Shown here in pieces: positions 1-5,176 of a DNA stretch of 7,210 bases. A program made the translations under genes and the position numbers. The notes below the pieces were generated by a model. The model searched no databases. It had not been told where the DNA came from and saw nothing but the letters and a program-made list of their open reading frames with translations. This DNA is from Eubacteriales Family XIII. Incertae Sedis bacterium. GTDB taxonomy: Bacteria; Bacillota; Clostridia; Peptostreptococcales; Anaerovoracaceae. The stretch is taken from assembly GCA_031263335.1 (NCBI GenBank), contig JAISGB010000015.1, positions 1 to 7,210 of the forward strand. The letters are read 5' to 3'. The number at the start of each line of letters is the position of its first letter. Position 1 is the stretch's first letter.

Positions 1-409
1 TCGGATCTGCATACCCGTCCGCTTCCGTATAGATGACTTGCCTGTCACCGGCAGCGTTCACGAAGCTAAACCCCGTCAGAACTCCGTCTGCGTCGGACGT
101 AACACCCGTGATCTGATTATCCGCATAACTTGTTCTCGCCAAATCATTGACTGCGCCTACCCATGCAACATCACTGGCAGGAAGCGCATCAGCCCCCGGC
201 GCGACGCTCTCGCTGATCAGGGTCTGCAACGCAACACCCGCCGTCCTCGCTTCGCTGAGCAACCCTCTGTCATTCGCCCGGCCGATATACCCCGTCAGCG
301 ACGGGATGGCGATGGCTGCCAATATGGCCAAAATAACGAGTACGACAATGACCTCCACCAGCGTGAATCCCTTTTTCTTCTTGAGCTGTTTCTTGAGTAT
401 CAACTGCAT
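1..409 (-). CDS. Type IV prepilin-like protein (pilin 1), 3' end outside window
   Basis: This is a secreted pilus or pseudopilus subunit, held in the membrane by its N-terminal helix, processed by prepilin peptidase and assembled into a type IV pilus-like fibre. The sequence shows a 14-residue basic leader (MQLILKKQLKKKKG), then the cleavage motif G14|FTLVE with Phe at +1 and Glu at +5 (residue 19). A hydrophobic helix runs to about residue 36, with Pro at position 36 as in typical pilins. The remaining visible 100 residues form a soluble head, rich in small and polar residues and without cysteine. The ATG at 409-407 is preceded by AAGGAG (423-418) at 8 bases, which fixes the start. Only 136 residues are visible, so the C-terminus and total length are unknown. 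It is transcribed leftwards from its own promoter. Whether it is a major pilin, minor pilin or competence pseudopilin cannot be told. Family is certain; role is inferred. Confidence 0.93.
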   Translation of the reverse strand, partial: MQLILKKQLKKKKGFTLVEVIVVLVILAILAAIAIPSLTGYIGRANDRGLLSEARTAGVALQTLISESVAPGADALPASDVAWVGAVNDLARTSYADNQITGVTSDADGVLTGFSFVNAAGDRQVIYTEADGYADP

Positions 410-434
410 GTCCTTTTCTCCTTTTCCCTTTCGC

Positions 435-486
435 GAATCTCCTCGATTCCCACTCAATTTCTTTCACCCCGGTCTCGCATGGGTGA
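435..486 (-). promoter_or_regulatory. Hairpins in the pilin 1 leader
   Basis: Two small inverted repeats fall in the predicted leader. Positions 481-486 (GGGTGA) pair with 464-469 (TCACCC) across an 11-base loop, and 445-449 (GATTC) pair with 435-439 (GAATC) across a 5-base loop. The second ends about 12 bases before the ribosome site. No known riboswitch consensus could be recognised, so any effect on translation or mRNA stability is speculative. Confidence 0.35.
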
Positions 487-511
487 TTGCGTACACTATT
501 ATTTTACCCGG

Positions 512-563
512 ATTATAGCATTTTAAACACCTAAAATCAAATTTTTTTAATTTTTTTTATTTC
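512..563 (-). promoter_or_regulatory. Strong sigma-A-type promoter for pilin 1 with A-tract UP element
   Basis: Read on the minus strand, TTGATT (540-535) is followed by a 17-base spacer and a perfect TATAAT (517-512). TGC (520-518) lies directly in front, giving an extended -10. Immediately upstream (563-541) are two runs of A separated by a short AT stretch, resembling an UP element that contacts the RNA polymerase alpha subunit. The start of transcription should lie near 505, leaving a leader of about 95 bases before the ATG at 409. All elements are visible; strong expression is inferred. Confidence 0.82.
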
Positions 564-738
564 CGGGGCGTTATATTTTCGTGAAAATGTTGAAAAGTGT
601 TGCAATTGCGCACCTTTTTGTGTATTGGCCGAAACCGGCCCGAAACGACCGGGAGGCAATAACATCTTGCGCGGACTCGTCCAAACGACGATTGTACCCA
701 TTTTGGCGGAATATTCGCGCCGAAGCGGCCGGAGCGGC

Positions 739-1341
739 TTACGAATCCGGTTCGGTGGGCGTCCCGCCCGACGCGACGGTGTCCGTTAACTGTTGCAAAG
801 GCGACGCCGTCGTTTCATCCAAAACGAAATAACCCGTACCCTTTACATATACGATCGCCCGGTTGCCGGGATCTGTCGCGCCGCCGGGATAATAGATCAG
901 ATTGTCGAGATCGAACCGCCCGTAGCCCGTCCCCTCGGGGGCGGCCACGTTGAACACGACGACATCGGCGTCGACGGGGATGTTCAGGCCGGAGCTGCCC
1001 TTGATCTTGCCCGCGGCGACGCCGTTGTCCGCGAACCCATAGGCGGCGGAGTCCGGAAAGGGATGATCAAACACATTGGGGTCGATCTCCTGCCGGCCTT
1101 CGGAATAGTCAAACGACAGCAGGGATTTGACGCCGTTCACCAAGATCTTGGCCTCAGTCACGCTCTGCCGATCATTGTAGTGTTTGACATAGGAGACGAT
1201 GGAGGGCGCGGACAAGGCCGCGAGGATGCCCAAGATCGTCAACACCACGATCAACTCGACGAGGGTGAATCCCCCAATGGAGTCGCGGCGTACAGACGCG
1301 TCGATCCGCGCGCCGCCCCCGGATGTGAGACTGTCCGTCAT
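739..1341 (-). CDS. Type IV prepilin-like protein (pilin 2), complete
   Basis: This is a 200-residue pilin-family protein with the same assembly route as pilin 1. It has a rather long 24-residue leader ending IGG, cleavage predicted at G24|FTLVE, and Glu at +5 (residue 29). The hydrophobic helix covers about residues 25-52 (IVVLTILGILAALSAPSIVS). The head domain (53-200) includes two aromatic/beta-rich stretches, DADVVVFNV (124-132) and RAIVYVKGTGYFVLD (161-175), and a Thr/Ser/Pro-rich tail. There are no cysteines. ATG 1341-1339 is chosen because GGGAGGG lies at 1359-1353, 11 bases upstream, which is slightly long. An in-frame ATG 40 codons further up would give an implausible leader. It shares little with pilin 1 beyond the N-terminal helix, so it is not a recent duplicate. 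The pilus class and adhesion or DNA-uptake role are unknown. Confidence 0.92.
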   Translation of the reverse strand: MTDSLTSGGGARIDASVRRDSIGGFTLVELIVVLTILGILAALSAPSIVSYVKHYNDRQSVTEAKILVNGVKSLLSFDYSEGRQEIDPNVFDHPFPDSAAYGFADNGVAAGKIKGSSGLNIPVDADVVVFNVAAPEGTGYGRFDLDNLIYYPGGATDPGNRAIVYVKGTGYFVLDETTASPLQQLTDTVASGGTPTEPDS

Positions 1342-1413
1342 GATACAGCAAGCCCTCCCATGAACATTTCGCGTATCGCAACTATCGCGCCATTGTTGAT
1401 CCAACCTTGCGCA

Positions 1414-1442
1414 ACAACCCTTCCGTACGTGCGCCCGACGCG
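1414..1442. repeat. Imperfect direct repeat, copy 1
   Basis: This 29-base segment starts ACAACCCTT, contains TACGTGCGC and ends CGCG. It matches 1481-1509 at 25 of 29 positions with no gap. The two copies start 67 bases apart. It lies between the pilin 2 start codon and its candidate promoter, so it would be part of the pilin 2 leader RNA. Function is unknown; a protein-binding site or an RNA structural module are the main options. Confidence 0.65.
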
Positions 1443-1480
1443 CGACTGTTGTAGCAGACATAGCGCGTCCGTGGCGTCAC

Positions 1481-1509
1481 ACAACCCTTTCATACGTGCG
1501 CGCGGCGCG
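1481..1509. repeat. Imperfect direct repeat, copy 2
   Basis: This is the second copy of the 29-base repeat at 1414-1442. It differs at four positions, two in the TTCCG/TTTCA part and two in the GC-rich end. It ends about 15 bases inside the predicted transcription start of pilin 2 and about 55 bases upstream of the icd -10 box, so a protein bound here could affect either promoter. Confidence 0.65.
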
Positions 1510-1523
1510 TCGACCGTTCCCAG

Positions 1524-1551
1524 TTTATCACATAAAGCCGCCGATTTCCAA
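1524..1551 (-). promoter_or_regulatory. Candidate promoter for pilin 2
   Basis: On the minus strand TTGGAA (1551-1546) is followed by a 16-base spacer and GATAAA (1529-1524), with TGT directly before it as a possible extended -10. Each box matches the sigma-A consensus at 4 of 6 positions. Transcription would start near 1517, giving a leader of about 175 bases that contains the 29-base direct repeat. The match is moderate and alternatives nearby cannot be excluded. Confidence 0.42.
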
Positions 1552-1562
1552 CCCGATATCTG

Positions 1563-1571
1563 TGATATAAT
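1563..1571 (+). promoter_or_regulatory. Extended -10 promoter for icd
   Basis: TGATATAAT at 1563-1571 is a perfect TGn-TATAAT extended -10 element. The -35 region at about 1543-1550 (GATTTCCA) is poor, which is tolerated by extended -10 promoters. Transcription should begin near 1578, leaving about 33 bases before the start codon at 1611. The -35 region coincides with the -35 box of the opposing pilin 2 promoter. Confidence 0.68.
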
Positions 1572-1610
1572 GTTATCCACAGAAAATCGGATCAAGGAGA
1601 AAAGGCGAGG

Positions 1611-2837
1611 GTGAATGGAATAATGGGAAACCGAATCGAAATGAAGACGCCGTTGGTCGAGATGGACGGGGACGAGATGACGCGCGTGATCTGGGCGAAG
1701 GTCAAGGAGCTGTTGATCGAGCCGCATGTGGCGCTGAAAACGGAATACTACGATCTGGGGCTGAAAAACCGGGAGGATACGGGGGACCGGGTGACGACGG
1801 AGGCCGCGGAGGCGATCCGACGGCGCGGCGTGGGCGTGAAATGCGCGACCATTACGCCCAACGCGGAGCGCGTCAAGGAGTACGGACTCACGACCATGTG
1901 GAAATCGCCCAACGGGACGATCCGGGCGATCTTGGACGGAACCGTGTTCCGGGCGCCCATCCTCGTGAAGGGGATCGTCCCCTACATCCCGACATGGACG
2001 AAGCCCATCACCATCGCGCGGCACGCCTACGGGGACATCTACAGGAACACGGAGATGGATGTGCCGGCGGGCGGCAAGGTCGAGTTGGTGCGCACGGAGG
2101 CGGACGGGACGAAGACCGCGTTGCCGATCCACGCGTTTGAGGGTACGTCCGGGATCGTGCAGGGCATCCACAACACGGACGTGAGCATCCGATCGTTCGC
2201 GCGATCCTGCATGAATTTCGCCTTGGACACGAAACAGGATCTTTGGTTCGCGGCCAAGGACACCATATCCAAGACCTATGACCGCCGGTTTCGTGATATC
2301 TTCGAGACGGTGTATACGGAGGAGTACGAACGCAAGTTCTCCGAATCCGGCCTCGAATTCTTCTATACGCTCATCGACGACGCGATCGCGCGCGTGATCC
2401 GATCAAACGGCGGCTACATCTGGGCGTGCAAAAACTACGACGGGGACGTCATGAGCGACATGGTCGCGACGGCCTACGGCAGTCTGGCGATGATGACGTC
2501 CGCGCTCGTGTCGCCCGACGGTTGTTACGAATACGAGGCCGCCCACGGGACGGTGCAAAAACACTACTACAAGTACCTGAACGGCGAACCCACATCGACC
2601 AACGCCGTCGCCACGCTCTACGCTTGGGCGGGCGCGCTGAGGAAACGCGGGGAGATGGACGGCTTGGCGCGGCTTGCGGACTTCGGCGCGAAGATGGAAT
2701 TGGCCGCCGTAAAGACCATCGAGGACGGCGTCATGACGGGAGACCTCTTTGCGCTCTCCGATCTGCCGAACAAGGAACGGGTGGATACGGAGACGTTTCT
2801 GCTCGAGATCGGCCAACGCCTCGGCGACATCGTATGA
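1611..2837 (+). CDS. icd: NADP-type isocitrate dehydrogenase, eukaryote-like (type II) family
   Basis: This cytosolic dimeric enzyme catalyses oxidative decarboxylation of isocitrate to 2-oxoglutarate with Mg2+ or Mn2+, supplying 2-oxoglutarate for glutamate synthesis and usually NADPH. The 408 residues match the family's usual length. Recognisable signatures are EMDGDEMTR (17-25), KSPNGTIR (98-105), TVFR (111-114), ARHAYGD (136-142), KNYDGDV (274-280), EAAHGT (309-314) and PTSTN (327-331). By alignment with human IDH1 from memory, the substrate arginines correspond to R105, R114 and R137, the catalytic lysine to K216 and the metal aspartates to D279 and D283. GTG 1611 is chosen for AAGGAG at 1594-1599, 11 bases away; ATG 1623 or 1641 are alternatives that remove only a few residues. 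Residues that contact the NADP 2'-phosphate differ from human but stay basic (R261, R264, K317). It has its own promoter, and no terminator is visible after it. Confidence 0.96.
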   Translation: MNGIMGNRIEMKTPLVEMDGDEMTRVIWAKVKELLIEPHVALKTEYYDLGLKNREDTGDRVTTEAAEAIRRRGVGVKCATITPNAERVKEYGLTTMWKSPNGTIRAILDGTVFRAPILVKGIVPYIPTWTKPITIARHAYGDIYRNTEMDVPAGGKVELVRTEADGTKTALPIHAFEGTSGIVQGIHNTDVSIRSFARSCMNFALDTKQDLWFAAKDTISKTYDRRFRDIFETVYTEEYERKFSESGLEFFYTLIDDAIARVIRSNGGYIWACKNYDGDVMSDMVATAYGSLAMMTSALVSPDGCYEYEAAHGTVQKHYYKYLNGEPTSTNAVATLYAWAGALRKRGEMDGLARLADFGAKMELAAVKTIEDGVMTGDLFALSDLPNKERVDTETFLLEIGQRLGDIV

Positions 2838-2897
2838 CGCGGCTACCCGCCAAGGGTCAAATCAAAACCGGCGTGACCGTCGTTGAGCAACTACGAT

Positions 2898-2911
2898 TTA
2901 AGATTTGTTAA
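2898..2911 (+). promoter_or_regulatory. Tandem TTAA motif upstream of the response regulator gene
   Basis: In the 127-base gap after icd an AT-rich patch contains TTAA at 2898-2901 and again at 2908-2911, exactly one helical turn apart. OmpR/PhoB-type regulators usually bind direct repeats with a 10-11 base period, so this could be an autoregulatory site. The motif is short and could be chance. No convincing -35/-10 pair or intrinsic terminator was found in this gap. Confidence 0.22.
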
Positions 2912-2964
2912 AGGATGGACGCGCACAATAGAGGGATGGATTGTCGCAATACAGGGAGGCGCCG

Positions 2965-3687
2965 ATGAAGATCCTCATGGTCGAGGACGAGCGGTATCTG
3001 GCCGAAGCGGTGGCGCGGATATTGGAAAAGAACAACTACGACGTCGATCTCGCGTTCGACGGGGAGGACGGATTGGACAGCGCCCTGACCGGCGTGTACG
3101 ACATGATCCTCTTGGATATCATGTTGCCCAAATTGGACGGCGTCAGTCTGCTCAAGCATCTGCGCGGGGACGGCGTCTCGACGCCCGTCATCCTGCTGAC
3201 GGCGAAGGGGGAGACGGAGGACAAGGTCTTGGGCTTGGACAGCGGCGCCGACGACTATCTGCCCAAACCCTTTAAAACGGAGGAATTGTTGGCGCGCATA
3301 CGGGCCGTGAGCCGGCGCAAGGGCGAACTGTTGCCGGAAGGCGTATTGGCTTTCGGGGACATCGAACTCAACCCGAGCAAGCTGATCCTGTCGAGCGGGG
3401 ACCGATCGTACAATCTGACGCTCAAGGAGGGCCGGTTGCTCGAATACCTCATCGCGAACAAGGGGACGAGCCTGTCCGCGGACGCCATCATCGAAAAGGT
3501 ATGGGGTTACGACAGCGACGCGGAGGACAATCACGTCCAAGTGTATATCTCCTTCCTGCGAAAGAAATTGGCGCGGCTCGGATCGAGCGTCAAGATCAGG
3601 AACATCCGCAATGTGGGCTACGTATTGGCTGCGGAAGGGAACGCGAAGGACGGGCGCGGTTCGGCGAAACGATCCCCGAACGGTTAG
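2965..3687 (+). CDS. OmpR/PhoB-family response regulator
   Basis: This is a 240-residue cytoplasmic transcription factor activated by phosphotransfer from the kinase encoded next to it. The receiver domain (1-117) has the acidic pair E7/D8, the phospho-acceptor D51 in LLDIMLPKLDG, T79 in LLTA and K101 in LPKPF, so it should be phosphorylatable. The winged-helix DNA-binding domain (about 127-223) contains LTLKEGRLLEYL, the recognition helix region NHVQVYISFLRKKL (189-202) and the wing IRNIRNVGYV. LTLKEG has Gly where Phe is usual. A 16-residue basic, Gly/Ser-rich tail follows. ATG 2965 is preferred over TTG 2941 because AGGGAGG (2953-2959) sits 5 bases before it and because the protein then begins at the usual MKILMVEDE. 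The kinase gene starts 10 bases after the stop, so the two are one operon. The stimulus and target genes are not evident from sequence. Confidence 0.95.
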   Translation: MKILMVEDERYLAEAVARILEKNNYDVDLAFDGEDGLDSALTGVYDMILLDIMLPKLDGVSLLKHLRGDGVSTPVILLTAKGETEDKVLGLDSGADDYLPKPFKTEELLARIRAVSRRKGELLPEGVLAFGDIELNPSKLILSSGDRSYNLTLKEGRLLEYLIANKGTSLSADAIIEKVWGYDSDAEDNHVQVYISFLRKKLARLGSSVKIRNIRNVGYVLAAEGNAKDGRGSAKRSPNG

Positions 3688-3697
3688 GCGGAACCTG

Positions 3698-4990
3698 ATG
3701 CTGAAACGATTGAGGAACAAGCTGCTCTTGGTGAACATGATCGCCCTCTCCGCGGTGATCCTGTTTTCCTTTTCTGTCGTCTACTTCGTCACCTACAGCC
3801 ATCTGCAGGGGCTTATCGTCAGCGATCTGCGTTCGATCCCGCCCGATGTGATGACAAACGCCATCCTGTCCGAACGGGATCAACAGGCGGGCGTCGGCGC
3901 CGGCGGGTTCCGCGTGAATGGGCTTCCCGATCTGCCGATAGATTACAGCAGAGCGTTCGTGATCAACACCAACAAGAGCGGCAACATCCTCTCGGTCTTT
4001 TCGCGCATCGAACTCGAGAAGGACGACTACATCAAAGCCGCCCGCCTCGCGTCGCAGTCAGGCGCCGAAACGGGCCGGATCAACCTCGCGGGCAATCGTT
4101 GGCAGTTCTTGGTGACGGGCGCAGACAAGGAGAGCATCATCTTTCTGAACGTGGACGGTTACGAGCGGACGCTGTCCCGCATGCTTTTCAGCATGAGCAT
4201 CATCGGCGGCTGCGTCTTTGCGATCCTCCTGTTCATGAGTTATCGGCTCGCGAACCGCGCGATACGCCCCGTGGACGAGAGCATGGAAAAGCAACGGCGT
4301 TTCGTGGCGGACGCCTCGCATGAACTGAAGACGCCCTTGGCCATCATCGACGCCAACGCGGAGGCGATCTTGGCCGACGACGACCCCTCGCCGGAGGGCA
4401 GACGCAAGTGGCTCGAACGCATCGAGGAGGAATCGAGCCGTATGCGCGCCTTGGTGGACAGCCTTTTGTATCTGGCGAAGGCGGAGGACGGCGACCGCGA
4501 GAATCTGCCCTTCGATCTCGCCGCCGCGGCGGAGGACGAGATCGGGCGCGTGGAGGCCATCCTGTACGAACGGAACATCCGGTTGGCCTTGGAGAAATAC
4601 GATGGGCAAGTCATCGTAAAGGCGGATGAGGAACGTCTGCGTCGAGCCATCCTGATCCTGCTCGACAACGCCGTGAAATACACGAACGAGGGCGGGGAAG
4701 TGACGGTGGAAACGGGCAGGGGCAGACATGTCGGCTACATCAAGGTGTCGAACACGGGCGAAGAGATCCCCTCGGCGGATCTGCCTCGGATCTTCGACCG
4801 GTTCTACCGCGCGGATCGCGCGCGCGCGTCGGCGCGAGAGAGCGCGGCGCCGAACGGCAAGACCTATCAGAGCGGCTTCGGCCTGGGGCTCGCCATCGCG
4901 AAAACCATCGTCGAACGTTCCGGAGGCCGCATCTACGCAACCTCGGCAAACGGATTTTCGACATTCACCGTCGAGCTGCCCCTGAACTGA
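3698..4990 (+). CDS. Membrane sensor histidine kinase, partner of the upstream regulator
   Basis: This 430-residue kinase autophosphorylates on a histidine and passes the phosphate to D51 of the regulator. In order it has a transmembrane helix (about 10-32), an extracytoplasmic sensor region (about 33-160) without a recognised fold, and a second membrane helix (about 162-182). The dimerisation/phosphoacceptor domain follows, with H208 in SHELKTPL, then the ATPase domain: N-box LLDNAVKYTN (N324), G1 NTGEEI (352-357), F-box IFDRFY (365-370) and G2 GFGLGLAIAK (393-402). Only 26 residues separate the second membrane helix from H208, so a full HAMP linker (about 50 residues) is lacking. The F-box to G2 segment is somewhat long and Ala/Arg-rich. 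ATG 3698 is chosen because AGGCGG (3686-3691) precedes it and the hydrophobic segment then starts near the N-terminus. A longer in-frame start at 3611 would overlap the regulator gene. Confidence 0.95.
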   Translation: MLKRLRNKLLLVNMIALSAVILFSFSVVYFVTYSHLQGLIVSDLRSIPPDVMTNAILSERDQQAGVGAGGFRVNGLPDLPIDYSRAFVINTNKSGNILSVFSRIELEKDDYIKAARLASQSGAETGRINLAGNRWQFLVTGADKESIIFLNVDGYERTLSRMLFSMSIIGGCVFAILLFMSYRLANRAIRPVDESMEKQRRFVADASHELKTPLAIIDANAEAILADDDPSPEGRRKWLERIEEESSRMRALVDSLLYLAKAEDGDRENLPFDLAAAAEDEIGRVEAILYERNIRLALEKYDGQVIVKADEERLRRAILILLDNAVKYTNEGGEVTVETGRGRHVGYIKVSNTGEEIPSADLPRIFDRFYRADRARASARESAAPNGKTYQSGFGLGLAIAKTIVERSGGRIYATSANGFSTFTVELPLN

Positions 4991-5000
4991 TAATTTTGAT

Positions 5001-5041
5001 GGGCGCGCCCGCAAGGTATATCGTTAAACAGCGATTAACAT
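5001..5041 (+). promoter_or_regulatory. Palindrome and tandem TTAA motif after the kinase gene
   Basis: Just after the kinase stop lies the perfect palindrome GGGCGCGCCC (5001-5010). It has no loop and no following T tract, so it is a poor terminator. At 5022-5041 two ten-base units, CGTTAAACAG and CGATTAACAT, repeat with 7 of 10 matches. This resembles the tandem half-sites bound by OmpR/PhoB regulators and recalls the TTAA pair upstream of the regulator gene at 2898-2911. It lies roughly 90-105 bases upstream of the predicted start of the LysR-type gene. Function is inferred only. Confidence 0.25.
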
Positions 5042-5091
5042 TCTTATGATGTTTTGGGACTTGAAACCTATCACAAAGATCGTCGAGACGT

Positions 5092-5121
5092 TTGACAGAT
5101 GCGATCCGCTTCATGTAAAAT
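5092..5121 (+). promoter_or_regulatory. Sigma-A-type promoter of the LysR-type gene
   Basis: A perfect TTGACA at 5092-5097 is followed by an 18-base spacer and TAAAAT at 5116-5121 (5 of 6 matches). Transcription should start near 5128, leaving a leader of about 49 bases. This also argues against the in-frame ATG at 5099, which would lie upstream of the transcript, and supports ATG 5177. Confidence 0.72.
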
Positions 5122-5137
5122 TGTTGTGCAAACAACA
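5122..5137. promoter_or_regulatory. Perfect dyad over the LysR-type gene start, likely operator
   Basis: TGTTGT (5122-5127), a four-base centre GCAA, and ACAACA (5132-5137) form a perfect inverted repeat directly after the -10 box and spanning the predicted transcription start. A repressor bound here would block initiation, so autorepression by the LysR-type protein is a reasonable guess. Five T residues follow (5138-5142), so the RNA could also form a weak GNRA-capped hairpin. The site does not neatly fit the classic T-N11-A LysR box. Confidence 0.45.
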
Positions 5138-5176
5138 TTTTTGGCCACGCGCAACGGCAGGGGAGCTTCGTCGGAC

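Larger units (their letters stand above)
410..738. other. Gap between the two pilin genes, no gene seen
   Basis: This 329-base stretch contains no supported gene. Its left half holds the ribosome site, leader and promoter of pilin 1. The right half (about 565-738) lies downstream of the pilin 2 stop codon. It contains short GC dyads, for example GGCCG/CGGCC at 627-640 and GCCG/CGGC at 719-729. None is followed by a T tract on the minus strand, so no intrinsic terminator for pilin 2 can be assigned. An open frame at 581-832 on the plus strand has no ribosome site and overlaps pilin 2 antisense; it is treated as spurious. Confidence 0.6.

Noticed and set aside
581..832. Plus-strand 83-codon frame between and over the pilin genes
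   Set aside because: It has no ribosome site before 581 and its second half is antisense to pilin 2.
1342..1545. Possible cyclic-di-GMP riboswitch in the pilin 2 leader
   Set aside because: A GACGCCACGG-like stretch recalls part of the GEMM-I core, and such riboswitches do precede pilin genes in clostridia, but the other conserved parts of the core could not be found.
793..1614. Long plus-strand open frame (273 codons) opposite pilin 2
   Set aside because: It is antisense to a clear pilin gene, has no ribosome site, and encodes a protein of unnatural composition; it arises from the high GC content.
1338..2171. Minus-strand open frame of 277 codons opposite icd
   Set aside because: It is the antisense shadow of conserved isocitrate dehydrogenase sequence, with an Arg/His-rich product and no start signals.
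2834..2911. Tiny 25-codon frame whose ATG overlaps the icd stop codon (ATGA)
   Set aside because: The overlap suggests translational coupling, but there is no good ribosome site and the product has no recognisable feature; it is too short to support.
2838..2964. Promoter for the response regulator gene in the gap after icd
   Set aside because: TTGAGC at 2883-2888 has no acceptable -10 at 16-18 bases, and TAAGAT at 2899-2904 lacks a -35; neither pair was convincing.
2908..3738. Minus-strand open frame of 276 codons opposite the response regulator
   Set aside because: It is antisense to an intact conserved regulator and shows no motif or ribosome site.
5001..5010. GGGCGCGCCC as a terminator of the two-component operon
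   Set aside because: It is a palindrome without a loop and without a downstream T tract.
4058..5014. Minus-strand open frame of 318 codons opposite the histidine kinase
   Set aside because: The kinase motifs on the plus strand are unambiguous; the opposite frame is an Arg/His/Asp-rich shadow.
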